This document shows positions 7,631-17,350 of a stretch of 64,000 nucleotides of DNA, one piece after another. Source of the stretch: Candidatus Gastranaerophilales bacterium (GTDB lineage Bacteria; Cyanobacteriota; Vampirovibrionia; Gastranaerophilales; Gastranaerophilaceae); NCBI GenBank assembly GCA_944322885.1, contig CALUQH010000020.1, forward strand, positions 1-64,000, written 5' to 3'. The notes below the pieces were generated by a model. The model saw only the letters and a list, made by a program, of their open reading frames with translations. It was not told where the DNA came from and ran no database searches. A program made the position numbers and the translations under genes. Each line of letters starts with the position of its first letter. The first letter of the stretch is position 1.

Positions 7631-7792
7631 TTATATCAATCCGAGAACTTTTCTGTACCAGGAGAATGTTTCCAATTCAATCCCGTTGAAAGTTGTTTTT
7701 AAACATTGATTTTTAAGATAATTTTCGAACTCATCATTGAATTTTGATTTTGTTCTTTTTTCCTTTTTGGTTTTCGAAACTAACACTGTCAT
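7631..7792 (-). CDS. 53-residue basic hypothetical protein
   Basis: ATG at 7792 is preceded by AAAAGGAGT at good spacing. A TATAAT lies about 60 bases upstream on the same strand. The product starts MTVLVSKTKKEKRTKSKF and is strongly basic in its first third, then helical, ending RKVLGLI. No family recognised. It is the only plausible gene between the TPR gene and 8052. The rest of that interval (7793-8051) holds only its promoter and AT-rich leader. Confidence 0.55.
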   Translation of the reverse strand: MTVLVSKTKKEKRTKSKFNDEFENYLKNQCLKTTFNGIELETFSWYRKVLGLI

Positions 7793-8051
7793 AATGTACT
7801 CCTTTTAATTTTCCATTAGTACCCCATATATAATTCATGTTCAAATTATAACATATCTTGACAAGTTTTTCTAGTGGTATAGAAACCAGAAGTAATCAAA
7901 ATTTGCGCACTGCCTGCGAAAATTCGATGTAAATTTTTGTAAAAGATTTTGGATGCAATATCGACATCAGTATATTAAATGTATTACATCTTAATTTCAA
8001 TTACCCGAACGGGCTAAAAATGGTTTTATCTTTTTGTGATAAAATAGGTTT

Positions 8052-8966
8052 ATGATTTTAATAGGCGAAAACATACATGTTATTTCTAAATCAGTTCAAA
8101 ATGCTCTTGTTGAACGTGATGAAAGATTTATTTCCGAGCTGATAGAACTTCAGAAAAATATGGATTACATAGATTTGAATGTCGGGCCTGCGAAAAAAAA
8201 TATGGAAGGTATTTTGCCATGGCTTGCAAAATTGGTACAAAGTTCTTGTGCTCAGGGGATTTCATTTGATACAACAAATATCGCTGAAATGGAGAGCGGG
8301 TTAAAGTCATTCAACGGCAAAACATTTATTAACAGCACAAGCAAAGATATTGAACGCCTTGAAAAAATGACGGATTTAGCCGTTGAATTTTGCAGCAATC
8401 TTATAGCTTTGACTTTAAGCAAAGAAACAGGTATTCCTAAAACCGCTGACGGAAGGCTTGAAATTGCTTTTGAGATTTATGAAAAATGTCTGGAAAAGGG
8501 AATTGACAGCGAAAAAATATTTTTTGACCCTTTGATTTTGCCCGTTTGTGTTGAACAGGGGCAGGCTTTAGAAGCATTGAATACAATTCAAATGGTTAAG
8601 GAAAGTTTTGATCCGCCCGTAAATACTGTTATCGGGCTTTCCAATGTGTCTAACGGCTGTCCGAAAGATATACGGCCTTTGATTAATCGTGTTTTTGGAG
8701 TTCTGGCTTTCGGCGCAGGACTTGATGCTGCTATTATTGATGCAAAAGATGAGGAGCTGGTGAGAATTTTCAGAATGCTTGAAAATAATTCGCCAAAATC
8801 TGATGTGGATAAACTATATATTTCTCTTGCGGATATAATCAGAAATTTTGGAGAAATTGAGGAAATAGATTATGATAAAGATAGTGCGGAGCAGGCAAAA
8901 ATTGTTAAAACTGCAAAAATTCTTTTAAATAAAGAGATTTATTCGCACAGCTTTACACAAATATAA
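8052..8966 (+). CDS. Pterin-binding methyltransferase (AcsE/MetH pterin-domain family)
   Basis: 304 residues. Dihydropteroate-synthase-like TIM barrel: MILIGENIH at the N-terminus, then YIDLNVGPAKK (typical of methyltetrahydrofolate:corrinoid methyltransferases), ISFDTTN, FINSTS and VIGLSNVSNGCP. AcsE of acetogens, which moves a methyl group from CH3-H4folate to the corrinoid iron-sulfur protein, is about 262 residues, so this is somewhat longer at the C-terminus. No corrinoid protein, CODH/ACS or MetH partner is in the window, so the acceptor is unknown. Leaderless start: TAAAAT six bases before ATG. Confidence 0.8.
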   Translation: MILIGENIHVISKSVQNALVERDERFISELIELQKNMDYIDLNVGPAKKNMEGILPWLAKLVQSSCAQGISFDTTNIAEMESGLKSFNGKTFINSTSKDIERLEKMTDLAVEFCSNLIALTLSKETGIPKTADGRLEIAFEIYEKCLEKGIDSEKIFFDPLILPVCVEQGQALEALNTIQMVKESFDPPVNTVIGLSNVSNGCPKDIRPLINRVFGVLAFGAGLDAAIIDAKDEELVRIFRMLENNSPKSDVDKLYISLADIIRNFGEIEEIDYDKDSAEQAKIVKTAKILLNKEIYSHSFTQI

Positions 8967-8979
8967 TTTTTGGTATAAT
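8952..8979 (+). promoter_or_regulatory. Sigma70 promoter of secreted TPR gene
   Basis: TTTACA at 8952-8957, 16-base spacer, consensus TATAAT at 8974-8979. The -35 overlaps the end of the preceding methyltransferase gene. Confidence 0.7.
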
Positions 8980-9011
8980 GTTGTTATATAGCTAAAGATT
9001 AGGAGAGTGGG

Positions 9012-11054
9012 ATTATTAAAAAGCAGTTATTAGTTTCGGCATTATTATCTTTAATACTTACGGGTTCTCAAGTGCAGGCAATGACGCCTGAAGTAAACCT
9101 GTTATATCAGCAGGCATGTTCTGCTGAGTACAAAGAAGATTATACAACGGCAGTTCAAAAGCTGACGGAAGCTTTAAAACTTGCCGGCAATGATGTTATG
9201 CTTTATACCAAACTTGCAGGTGTTTACAGTGAAATGGGCGAGTATGATAAAGCGCTTGCGGCTTACGCTAAAGTCGCCGAACTAAAACCTGCGGACGGTT
9301 ATATTTATATAAGCGTCGGAAGTATTTATGAAAATCAGGGCAAATATAAAGAAGCTCTGGAAGCTTATAACAAAGTTGCGCAAATGTGCCCTGAATATTT
9401 GTATAATTATTTGAATATTGCAAATGTTCAGTATCAGCTGAGGGATTATAAATCAGCGATTGAAAATTATAACAAATTTTTGGCAACTTACTCGCAGCAT
9501 TCCGAAGCTCGCGAAAATCTTGCAAATTCATATATGAATGACGGAAACTATTCCAGCGCTGCAAATGAGTATGAAAATCTTTATGTAAAAAATCCTGCTT
9601 CGTTTAAGGATTATGCAAATTTTGGGCTTGCTTTATTTAAGCTTAAAAATTATGAAAAAGCCTCTGCTTTTCTTGAAAAAGCGGTGGAAGTCGATCCGGA
9701 CAATATTTCTGCACGTATAAGTCTCGCTCTTTCTTATCAGGAGTTAGAAAAAGACGATCTGGCGCTCGCGCAGTATGATGTAATATTCAGGCAGCAGCCG
9801 GGATTAAACTCTCTGCGTCTTGATTACGGTAATCTTCTTGCTGATATGGGGAAAGACGAGGCGGCTATTGCAAACTACAGAATTTATATCCAGAACTTCC
9901 CACAGGATGCAAGAGCTTATCAAAATATAGGTGTTGTTTACAAACGCATGAACAAACTTGATGATGTGATAGCAAATTATGAAAAAGCTCTTGAACTTCA
10001 GAAGGATAAAAAAGATATTGACCTTGTGGAAGATTTGGCCGAATGTTATCACATGAAGAAAGATTATCCGAATGCTTTGAAATACTATAATGAAGTTCTT
10101 CTTGTGAAAAAAGATGATTACAACCTAAAATATAATAAAGCACTTGTTCTTCACGCAATGGAACAATATAACGATGCTATTGCGATTTATACGGAACTTT
10201 TAAAACAAAAGAGCGATGATTCTGCTGTTAAGAATAATTTGACGGCTGCGCTGGTTGCATTGGGCGATGCTTATTATAACGATAAAAACTTCTCACTTGC
10301 AACTTCCGCTTTTGAACAGGCTGTAGAACTTGATACAAAAGATGGCTATGCTTACTACGGTCTTGCAAAGTCCTATCGCGTCTGTGAATTGAACGATAAA
10401 GCCGCGGCAGCTTATGAAAAGGCAATTGCTCTTGCGCCTGATAATACGGAATACAGTAATGAGTATGCTGAATTTATTTCGTCAACAAATAAACCGGCGG
10501 CTGTTGCACCGTCAATTCAGGAAGAATCTGCTGAAATTAAGGAAATCACACTTACGGCCGAACCTGAGGTTCAGGAAAACACTGATAAAAATTTAGCTAA
10601 TAAAAGTTTGATTGCCAAAGGTGATGCAAATTATAAAAGCCAGCAATATGATGAGTCAATCAAAAATTATCAGGAAGCGTTAAAGCTGAATCCTTCTGAT
10701 GAGATTACTCTTTTGAAAATCGGCAACATTTATAAGATAAAAAATGATAACAAAAACGCATTGGATTTTTATAAAAAAGCTATAGTTGTGAACCCGAACT
10801 ATGCTGATGGATGGTTTAATCTCGGTTTGGTTTACGCGAATGAAGAAAATACTTCTAAGGCAAAAGAATGTTTCCATCGTGTAATTACACTTGATCCTGC
10901 ATACGGTTATGCATATTATGCACTTGCTCTGGCTTATGATCAGGACGGGGACGAAAAGGAAGCTCTGGATAATTACAGAATATTCTTAACCCGTAATAAG
11001 GACGAGGCTGTTGCTAAAACAGTCAGAGAAAGAATTAAAGCACTCGAAAAATGA
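9012..11054 (+). CDS. Secreted TPR repeat protein, apparent ATT start codon
   Basis: About 680 residues. The first ordinary start in frame is GTG 9072, but the frame is open upstream and encodes a clear signal peptide, (I)IKKQLLVSALLSLILTG, ending SQVQA at a type I cleavage site. That region has no ATG, GTG or TTG. AGGAG at 9001-9005 is correctly spaced from ATT at 9012 (or 9015). The mature protein is almost entirely TPRs in two blocks, separated by a low-complexity linker near residue 490 (EESAEIKEITLTAEPEVQEN). It overlaps the lipoprotein gene by 4 bases (ATGA), so the two are probably co-translated. Probably a periplasmic or surface scaffold. Confidence 0.85.
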   Translation: MIKKQLLVSALLSLILTGSQVQAMTPEVNLLYQQACSAEYKEDYTTAVQKLTEALKLAGNDVMLYTKLAGVYSEMGEYDKALAAYAKVAELKPADGYIYISVGSIYENQGKYKEALEAYNKVAQMCPEYLYNYLNIANVQYQLRDYKSAIENYNKFLATYSQHSEARENLANSYMNDGNYSSAANEYENLYVKNPASFKDYANFGLALFKLKNYEKASAFLEKAVEVDPDNISARISLALSYQELEKDDLALAQYDVIFRQQPGLNSLRLDYGNLLADMGKDEAAIANYRIYIQNFPQDARAYQNIGVVYKRMNKLDDVIANYEKALELQKDKKDIDLVEDLAECYHMKKDYPNALKYYNEVLLVKKDDYNLKYNKALVLHAMEQYNDAIAIYTELLKQKSDDSAVKNNLTAALVALGDAYYNDKNFSLATSAFEQAVELDTKDGYAYYGLAKSYRVCELNDKAAAAYEKAIALAPDNTEYSNEYAEFISSTNKPAAVAPSIQEESAEIKEITLTAEPEVQENTDKNLANKSLIAKGDANYKSQQYDESIKNYQEALKLNPSDEITLLKIGNIYKIKNDNKNALDFYKKAIVVNPNYADGWFNLGLVYANEENTSKAKECFHRVITLDPAYGYAYYALALAYDQDGDEKEALDNYRIFLTRNKDEAVAKTVRERIKALEK

Positions 11055-11455
11055 AGAAATTAATTCTTGCAGTTTGTTTTATACTTTTGTTTACAACCGC
11101 CTGTACGACTGATAAAGCCGGTATTTTGTTTAACAAATATCCAATTACAAAGGATAACATTTATGATTATGAAAAGGTTTTTCCTGCGGGCTCAAGAATT
11201 TATTATGTAATTTTAATGCCCAGAAAGGTTGAATCAAGATACCTGTATATTCAGGTTGTAAAAAAAGATAATGACTACGGACAGTTTGGCTACAAACTCG
11301 TCTGGACACGCGATATAAGATTAAAAGATGAAGAAATAAATTATTTTACGGATTACTTTGTACTTCATGAAGACGGTTACTATTTTATGAAGGTTTATTC
11401 CAAGGACAATCCGCATAAAGTTCTTACCGCAGCAGAGTTTTCTGTAACTAAATAA
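11051..11455 (+). CDS. Small lipoprotein
   Basis: 134 residues. The N-terminus MKKLILAVCFILLFTTAC is a lipoprotein signal sequence with a lipobox cysteine at residue 18 (FTTAC). The mature part has alternating beta-rich, aromatic stretches (SRIYYVILMPRKVESRYLYIQVVKK) that suggest a small beta-sandwich. Translation is coupled to the secreted TPR gene by an ATGA overlap, so the two products probably work together in the periplasm. No named family recognised. Confidence 0.8.
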   Translation: MKKLILAVCFILLFTTACTTDKAGILFNKYPITKDNIYDYEKVFPAGSRIYYVILMPRKVESRYLYIQVVKKDNDYGQFGYKLVWTRDIRLKDEEINYFTDYFVLHEDGYYFMKVYSKDNPHKVLTAAEFSVTK

Positions 11456-11525
11456 ATAGACAAACAAGTTATTTTATTGTAATATACTCTAAAATGTTTG
11501 GCGTACTTTCCGAAAAGAGGTATTT

Positions 11526-12416
11526 ATGAAAGGTATTGTATTAGCAGGCGGTTCAGGCACAAGGTTGTATCCAAGTACTATCGCAGTTTCAAAACAGCTG
11601 CTTCCTATTTATGACAAGCCGATGATTTATCATCCGATTTCTGTTCTGATGCTTGCAGGTATTAGAGATATTTTGATTATTTCAACTCCTGCTGATTTGC
11701 CGAATTTTAAACGCCTTTTAGGGGACGGAAGCCAGTTTGGCGTAAATTTTTCATATAAAGAACAGCCCTCTCCTGACGGGCTTGCACAGGCATTTATACT
11801 TGGTGAAGAATTTATAGGGAATGAAGATGTTGCTTTGATTCTTGGAGATAACATATTTTACGGCGGCGGATTTTCAGGAAAGTTGAAACGTGTTGTTGAA
11901 AGCATTAAACATAACGGCGGTGCAACTGTTTTCGGATATCTTGTGAAGGATCCGCAAAGGTTCGGGGTTGTTGAATTTGAAAAGAATGAAACCTCTGCTT
12001 TGAAAGTGCTTTCTATAGAAGAAAAACCGCAAAATCCGAAATCAAATTATGCCGTAACAGGTGTGTATTTTTACGATAATAAAGTTGTTGAATATGCAAA
12101 AAATTTGAAGCCTTCTGCCAGAGGCGAGCTTGAAATTACGGATTTAAATAACATTTACCTGAAGAATAATAAATTAAGTGTGGAACTTTTTCCGCGTGGT
12201 TTTGCATGGCTTGATACGGGAACCCACAATTCGCTTTTACAGGCAAGCCAGTATGTTAAAACCATAGAAGAAAATCAGGGGATAAAAATTGCCTGCCTTG
12301 AAGAAGTTGCTTACCGCATGGGGTTTGTAACAAAAGAAGATTTACAAAAAATTGTAGAAAAGTATAATAATAATGAATATTTTGCATACATAAAAAATAT
12401 GCTTAACAAGTTGTAA
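11526..12416 (+). CDS. rfbA: Glucose-1-phosphate thymidylyltransferase
   Basis: 296 residues with AGAGG before the ATG. N-terminal nucleotide-binding signature [18 protein letters not shown], then [24 protein letters not shown] and [15 protein letters not shown], all diagnostic of RmlA. The length matches the family (about 290). It makes dTDP-glucose from dTTP and glucose-1-phosphate, the first step of dTDP-L-rhamnose and other deoxysugars for surface polysaccharides. The later genes rfbB, rfbC and rfbD are absent from the window. Confidence 0.95.
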   Translation: MKGIVLAGGSGTRLYPSTIAVSKQLLPIYDKPMIYHPISVLMLAGIRDILIISTPADLPNFKRLLGDGSQFGVNFSYKEQPSPDGLAQAFILGEEFIGNEDVALILGDNIFYGGGFSGKLKRVVESIKHNGGATVFGYLVKDPQRFGVVEFEKNETSALKVLSIEEKPQNPKSNYAVTGVYFYDNKVVEYAKNLKPSARGELEITDLNNIYLKNNKLSVELFPRGFAWLDTGTHNSLLQASQYVKTIEENQGIKIACLEEVAYRMGFVTKEDLQKIVEKYNNNEYFAYIKNMLNKL

Positions 12417-12474
12417 GATTTTTGATTTTCACCTATAATTACTTTTGAGATTCAGGGTAATGTGTGAGGTGAGC

Positions 12475-13725
12475 ATGAATATTGATAATATTAAAAAAGT
12501 TGATCCGCAGGTAGCAGCTGAAATAGAAAAAGAGTTTGAAAGACAGCAAAATACGATTGAGCTGATTGCAAGCGAGAATATAACATCAAAAGCTGTTATG
12601 GAAGCATGCGGAAGTGTTTTGACAAATAAATACGCGGAGGGTAAACCGCATAAAAGATTTTATAACGGCTGCGAGCATGTGGATGTGATTGAAGAACTTG
12701 CTCAAAAAAGAGCATGCGAACTTTTTAAAATGGATCATGCAAATGTTCAGCCCCACAGTGGTGCTCAGGCAAATATGGCTGTTTTTATGGCGGTTTTAAA
12801 ACCGGGTGATAAGGTTCTCGGTATGGATTTGTCAAACGGCGGCCACCTGTCGCATGGTTCTCCTGTGAATTTTTCAGGACTTTACTTTGATGTAAAAAGC
12901 TACGGAGTGGATGAATACGGTAATATAGATTATGAAAACGTTCGTCAGATGGCTCACGAACACAAACCAAAACTTATTATCTGCGGTGCAAGCAACTATT
13001 CTAAAATTATTGACTTTAAAAAGTTCAGAGAAATTGCCGATGAAGTTGGTGCATATTTGTTAGCTGATATTGCGCACATTGCAGGACTTGTTGCAGCAGG
13101 TTTGCATCCATCTCCTGCGGGTTATGCTCAGTTTGTAACAACAACTACTCACAAATCTTTAAGAGGCCCCAGAGGCGGAATTACTATGTGTGATGAGGAG
13201 TTTGCTCAAATTATTGATAAAGCTATTTTCCCCGGCATGCAGGGCGGCCCTTTAGAACACATTATTGCAGGTAAAGCTGTTGCGCTTTTGGAAGCTTCAA
13301 AACCGGAATTTAAAGAGTATGCGCAGCAGATTTTGAAAAATGCAAAAGCTCTTGCGCAGGGCTTAATGGATGAAGGTATGGACATTGTCGGCGGAATGAC
13401 CGAAAATCATTTGATGACGCTTGACCTTCGCAAAACCGGAAAAACCGGAAAAGATATGGCAAATGTTCTTGAGCGTGTCGGAATAACCGCGAACAAAAAT
13501 ACAGTGCCTAATGACCCGCAAAGCCCCTTTATTACAAGCGGCATAAGATTAGGGGTTCCTGCTGTAACCACTCGCGGTTTTAAAGAAGAAGATATGACGG
13601 AAGTTGCAAAAATTATTGCATCTGCGATATTTTCATCAGATAATGAATTGGGATTGCAAAATTTAAGAGAACGTTCTCTCAAACTTTGCAAGAAATACCC
13701 GATATATCAGAAGATAGGAGGGTAA
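12475..13725 (+). CDS. glyA: Serine hydroxymethyltransferase
   Basis: 416 residues from ATG 12475, chosen because GAGGTGAG sits just upstream and [20 protein letters not shown] matches the family start. The frame is open to 12445 and also has an ATG at 12460. PLP enzyme converting serine and H4folate to glycine and 5,10-methylene-H4folate. Motifs: [34 protein letters not shown] and the PLP-lysine motif [14 protein letters not shown]. Only 37 bases separate it from the WecA-like gene. It supplies one-carbon units that could feed the methyltransferase at 8052. Confidence 0.97.
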   Translation: MNIDNIKKVDPQVAAEIEKEFERQQNTIELIASENITSKAVMEACGSVLTNKYAEGKPHKRFYNGCEHVDVIEELAQKRACELFKMDHANVQPHSGAQANMAVFMAVLKPGDKVLGMDLSNGGHLSHGSPVNFSGLYFDVKSYGVDEYGNIDYENVRQMAHEHKPKLIICGASNYSKIIDFKKFREIADEVGAYLLADIAHIAGLVAAGLHPSPAGYAQFVTTTTHKSLRGPRGGITMCDEEFAQIIDKAIFPGMQGGPLEHIIAGKAVALLEASKPEFKEYAQQILKNAKALAQGLMDEGMDIVGGMTENHLMTLDLRKTGKTGKDMANVLERVGITANKNTVPNDPQSPFITSGIRLGVPAVTTRGFKEEDMTEVAKIIASAIFSSDNELGLQNLRERSLKLCKKYPIYQKIGG

Positions 13726-13762
13726 GAAGTTAGGAAGGTAAGCCTTAAAAGGGATTAATACA

Positions 13763-14794
13763 ATGTTAATTAAATTGACACATGCACATGTAATCGGAAC
13801 GGTAATAGCTTATTTAATAGGGGTATGCCTTGTACCTCTTGTTATAAATTTTTCTAAAAAAGAAGGGCTTGTAGATGTTCCTAATGAGCGTAAAATTCAT
13901 ACTAAACCGATTTCACGTATCGGTGGTGTTGCCATTTGGGCAAGTACAATGCTTACATTTTTGTGCCTCGTGTTTATGAGCTATTATCCTTACGGAAGTT
14001 TGTTATCGGGAATTTTGCTCGGCGGTTCTTTGATGTTTTTGCTCGGGCTCGTTGATGATATTTATAATCTTGATGCAAAATTTAAACTGTTTTTACAGGT
14101 TTCGATTGCGACACTGGTTTATCTTCTGGGTGTTCAGATTAATAATGTTCCATTCATAGGCGATTTGGGTATATTTTCATACCCGATAACTTTATTATGG
14201 ATTGTGGGAATTTCAAACGCTCTGAACTTTATAGACGGTGTAGACGGTCTTGCGGGGTCTGTTGTAACCATAAACGCAGTAACCCTTGCAATTATCGCGG
14301 TTGCAATGACTCCGCCTAATCCTATCAGCGCCTTAATCGGTTTTATTCTTGCAGGTTCAATGCTTGCATTCTTAACTTATAACTTTAATCCTGCAAAAAT
14401 TTTTATGGGGGACAGCGGTGCTTTGTTTTCGGGCTTTTTACTGGCAACTATATCAATAACCGGAGTTATGAAAGCTGCGACACTTGCTATATTGCTTCCG
14501 TTTTTGGTTCTCGCTGTTCCGATTATGGATATCACTTTTTCCTCATTGCGCAGAATTGCAAAAGGCAAATCTCCGTTTGTGGCTGATGCGGAACATATTC
14601 ACCACAAATTGCTGCATGCAGGATTTTCGCAAAAAAAGACAGTTATGATTTTAACATCGGTTGCCATTATCGCAGGTGCCCTTGCTTCATTGTTTATGGG
14701 CAGCCAGACAATCAAGCATTATTTCGTTTACATTCTGGTAATTGTAGCGATAATGTTGTTGCTAAACTTCATAAAGGTATTGACAAAAAAATAA
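13763..14794 (+). CDS. Undecaprenyl-phosphate sugar-1-phosphate transferase (WecA/TagO family)
   Basis: 343 residues, polytopic (about ten hydrophobic segments). Contains the family's cytoplasmic motifs: HTKPISRIGGVAIW, LGLVDDIYNLDAKFK, ALNFIDGVDGLAG, FMGDSGALFSGF, and the C-terminal DAEHIHHKLL, which marks the WecA/TagO group rather than MraY. It transfers GlcNAc-1-phosphate or a related sugar phosphate to undecaprenyl phosphate at the inner membrane, starting O-antigen, enterobacterial common antigen-like or wall polymer synthesis. It fits with rfbA upstream. Confidence 0.93.
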   Translation: MLIKLTHAHVIGTVIAYLIGVCLVPLVINFSKKEGLVDVPNERKIHTKPISRIGGVAIWASTMLTFLCLVFMSYYPYGSLLSGILLGGSLMFLLGLVDDIYNLDAKFKLFLQVSIATLVYLLGVQINNVPFIGDLGIFSYPITLLWIVGISNALNFIDGVDGLAGSVVTINAVTLAIIAVAMTPPNPISALIGFILAGSMLAFLTYNFNPAKIFMGDSGALFSGFLLATISITGVMKAATLAILLPFLVLAVPIMDITFSSLRRIAKGKSPFVADAEHIHHKLLHAGFSQKKTVMILTSVAIIAGALASLFMGSQTIKHYFVYILVIVAIMLLLNFIKVLTKK

Positions 14795-14808
14795 TTATGT
14801 GTTATTAT
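14780..14808 (+). promoter_or_regulatory. Consensus sigma70 promoter
   Basis: TTGACA at 14780-14785, 17-base spacer, TATTAT at 14803-14808, for the 14976 gene. The -35 is inside the last codons of the WecA-like gene. The long leader that follows (about 160 bases) includes a TAGACTT/AAGTCTA hairpin at about 14907-14929. Confidence 0.75.
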
Positions 14809-14975
14809 CCCTAATGGATTTAATTACTCAGTTTTGAGCCATGTCGTTTTCACGAGATAGATGTTCAAAATATTTAAGTGTAAGTCCGTCTATATATTTT
14901 TTACGTTAGACTTGTTTCAAGAAGTCTAGCAGTAGAAGACATTACGTGTATTAGTTAAGTAAAGGTTTATTAGCT

Positions 14976-15503
14976 ATGACGGTAAGTAAAGTTGGACAAA
15001 ACGAAAATACTCATTTAAGCACTATTGTAAAATCTACGGCTCTGGGTACGGCAGCAGGATACTCTCTCAAATATTTGTGGCCTGTAACAAAACAGGAAAA
15101 TGATTTTAACCCCCGTACCGTTATTAATTACTGCCGTAAGGTTACAAACAAAAATTGTATATCAGAATTTAAGTCAAAACAACATATGACTCCTGCTCAG
15201 GATATGTTTGTTAAAATGATTGAAAATGAAGATAAAATCAGAAAAGATGCATTTTCCTATGCAAATATAACTAAAAAGGTTAAAGCTTTAGGCGGTGAAG
15301 ATTCAGCTGCAGGAAAAGAATTTAGAAATATTATTCGTTATGTAAATGAATCTTCTAAAAATATGACAAGAAAATTTGCAACGGCATATCATATAATGCT
15401 CAAGTTTAAAAGACCGGCAGTACCGTTTTTGGTTGCAGGTGCAGGTGCCGGATTTTTGGCAGGTTTTGCGCATAATGTCATGAAAGATGACTTTATCGCA
15501 TAA
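14976..15503 (+). CDS. Lineage-specific protein with C-terminal membrane hairpin
   Basis: 175 residues, start supported by AAAGG. N-terminus MTVSKVGQNENTHLSTIV leads to a mildly hydrophobic Gly/Ala segment (KSTALGTAAGYSLKYLW). The centre is polar, basic and helical. The C-terminus has a hydrophobic Gly-rich segment, AVPFLVAGAGAGFLAGFAHN. No known domain recognised. It is transcribed from its own consensus promoter with an unusually long leader and ends at a terminator, so it is a single-gene unit. Confidence 0.7.
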   Translation: MTVSKVGQNENTHLSTIVKSTALGTAAGYSLKYLWPVTKQENDFNPRTVINYCRKVTNKNCISEFKSKQHMTPAQDMFVKMIENEDKIRKDAFSYANITKKVKALGGEDSAAGKEFRNIIRYVNESSKNMTRKFATAYHIMLKFKRPAVPFLVAGAGAGFLAGFAHNVMKDDFIA

Positions 15504-15532
15504 TTTTATATTTTTTCACCAAAAAATATAAG

Positions 15533-15563
15533 GTCGAATTGGTTCAATTCGGCTATTTTTTTT
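15533..15563 (+). terminator. Rho-independent terminator
   Basis: Hairpin GTCGAATT ... AATTCGGC followed by eight T. A second AT inverted repeat (TATATTTTTT / AAAAAATATA) lies just upstream at about 15507-15530. Confidence 0.75.
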
Positions 15564-15591
15564 ACATAATAAATGTTTGAGCGGTAAAGAG

Positions 15592-15612
15592 ATTCCGAAA
15601 CGAGTTCGGAAT
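15592..15612. repeat. Dispersed palindrome ATTCCGAA...TTCGGAAT
   Basis: 8-bp arms around a 5-base loop, in the flanking context GAG...GAC. The same unit with one altered loop is at 46496-46516. Neither is next to a T run, so they are not simple terminators. Confidence 0.7.
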
Positions 15613-15891
15613 GACGGAAAGATATAGCGAGTTCATCCGCTCGGGTTTAATTTAGTGTAGATTAAACAACAGCGTGTTTTTCTTTCTTTGCTTAATTTCT
15701 TTCTTTTTATTGCGATGTAAAAAGAAAGAAATTAAGTGCGGGGTGCGGGGACGCAGAGTTCCCGCATATAAAATAAACTATTTACTTTTCGTCATTACAG
15801 ACTTGATCCGCAATCGCATAAACTTAAAAGTCTACCCATGCCCTCCCTAAAAAGGGAGGGGTTAATCAATAACTCTACTATGGAATAAAAT
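15613..15891. other. Intergenic region without a gene
   Basis: No ORF with a credible start is visible. It holds a T-rich/A-rich inverted stretch (TTTCTTTCTTT near 15680 against AAAGAAAGAAA near 15721), a CG-rich patch (GCGGGGTGCGGGGACGC), and the dispersed palindrome CCCTCCCT-aaaa-AGGGAGGG at 15841-15860. Confidence 0.6.
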
Positions 15892-17226
15892 TTATTTTAT
15901 TTCTCCTTGCAGATACCAGGTTTTTGCACCGGTAATTTTAACGTTTACAAATTCTCCGCTCATATCTTTATCGCAAGGGATATGCACTGTTTTAAAGTTT
16001 CTTGTTTTGCCTGTGTTAATCATTTTACCTTTGTGCTCGTAGAAGTTTTCAATTAAAACTTCCATTTCGCGTCCGACGTATTTAAGATTTGATTTAAGGC
16101 AGTTTTCCTGAACTTTTTTGTTCAGTCTTTGAAATCTTTCATCTTTAATATCTTCAGGTATAAATTTGTCTGTCCATCTTGCGGCAACAGTTTTTTCCCG
16201 CGGGGAGTATGCTGCGAGGTTTGAGTAATCAAGTTCAAATTCATCAATTGCTGTGAGGGTTTCCTGAAACTGCTCTTCTGTTTCTCCGGGGAAACCTGCT
16301 ATGAAGTCGCTTGTGATTGTCACATCAGGTACCATATCCCTGACTTTTTGAACTATTTTGGCATAGGTTTGTCTGTCATAGCGTCTGTTCATTGCTTTTA
16401 AGACTTCCGAGCTGCCCGACTGCATAGGGATATGGAAGTATTCACAAACCTTGTCAAGTTCAACAACGGTTTTTATAAGTTCGTCTGTGATGTCTGTCGG
16501 GTAAGAAGTTACAAAGCGTATTCTGAATTTCCCGTCAATTGCGTTCAGTTCTCTTAAAAGGTCTGCAAGCCTGTAATTTCTGTCTTTAAAATCTTTTCCG
16601 TAGCTGTCAACATTTTGACCGAGAAGTGTAATTTCTTTGAAACCTGTGTTTAATGCGTCTTTGGCTTCTTTTATTATAAGTTCAGGAAGTCGTGAGCGTT
16701 CTCTCCCTCTTGTATACGGAACTATACAGTAGGTGCAGAAATTGTTGCAGCCCTCTGTTATCGGAATCCAGGCATTTACTCCTTTAACTCTTTTAATATC
16801 ATAGTTTTTTGCCAAATTATCCTCGGTTGCGTTAGTTTCTGTGCATTCGCAAACCTTTTCTCCTTTATTAATCCTTTCTATAATTTCAGGAAGTGCATAG
16901 ATTTTATGGGTTCCGAGAACAAAATCAACATAAGGTGCCCGCTTGAAAATGCTTTCGGCTTTTTGCTGGGCAACGCAGCCTGCTATTCCTATTTTAAGAG
17001 GTTTAAAATCTGCTTTTTCATGTTTCCATTTACCCCACACGCCAAGCTGGCTGAAGGCTTTATCTTCACTAAGCTGTCTGATGGAGCATGTGTTAACTAT
17101 TAACAAATCTGCCTGTTCAGGTTCTTTAGTTTCTTCATATCCCATATATGAGAGCATTCCGAGCATTCTTTCTGTATCGGATTTGTTCATCTGACAGCCC
17201 ATTGTTTCTATGTAAACTTTTTTCAT
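15892..17226 (-). CDS. miaB: tRNA-2-methylthio-N6-dimethylallyladenosine synthase
   Basis: 444 residues. MTTase N-terminal domain with three cluster-binding cysteines (in MGCQMNKSD, NTCSIR and GCVAQQ). Radical-SAM motif CNNFCTYC at about residue 161, and a C-terminal TRAM domain. It methylthiolates i6A37 in tRNAs reading UNN codons. GGAATTTT precedes the ATG. The next gene upstream is divergent, so it forms a single unit. Confidence 0.97.
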   Translation of the reverse strand: MKKVYIETMGCQMNKSDTERMLGMLSYMGYEETKEPEQADLLIVNTCSIRQLSEDKAFSQLGVWGKWKHEKADFKPLKIGIAGCVAQQKAESIFKRAPYVDFVLGTHKIYALPEIIERINKGEKVCECTETNATEDNLAKNYDIKRVKGVNAWIPITEGCNNFCTYCIVPYTRGRERSRLPELIIKEAKDALNTGFKEITLLGQNVDSYGKDFKDRNYRLADLLRELNAIDGKFRIRFVTSYPTDITDELIKTVVELDKVCEYFHIPMQSGSSEVLKAMNRRYDRQTYAKIVQKVRDMVPDVTITSDFIAGFPGETEEQFQETLTAIDEFELDYSNLAAYSPREKTVAARWTDKFIPEDIKDERFQRLNKKVQENCLKSNLKYVGREMEVLIENFYEHKGKMINTGKTRNFKTVHIPCDKDMSGEFVNVKITGAKTWYLQGEIK

Positions 17227-17350
17227 ATTTTAAAATTCCTGCTATTTATATTAACTGTTAAAATTATAATACAAAAATAGTTAACTCTCTTGACTTTAAG
17301 CTGAAAAAATTATATTCTGATATCATAATGGTGTGAAAGGTGTTTATTTT

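Noticed and set aside
7860-7890. Promoter TTGACA...TATAGA upstream of 8052
   Set aside because: The spacer is only 14 bases and it lies about 160 bases from the gene; the TAAAAT six bases before ATG is more convincing.
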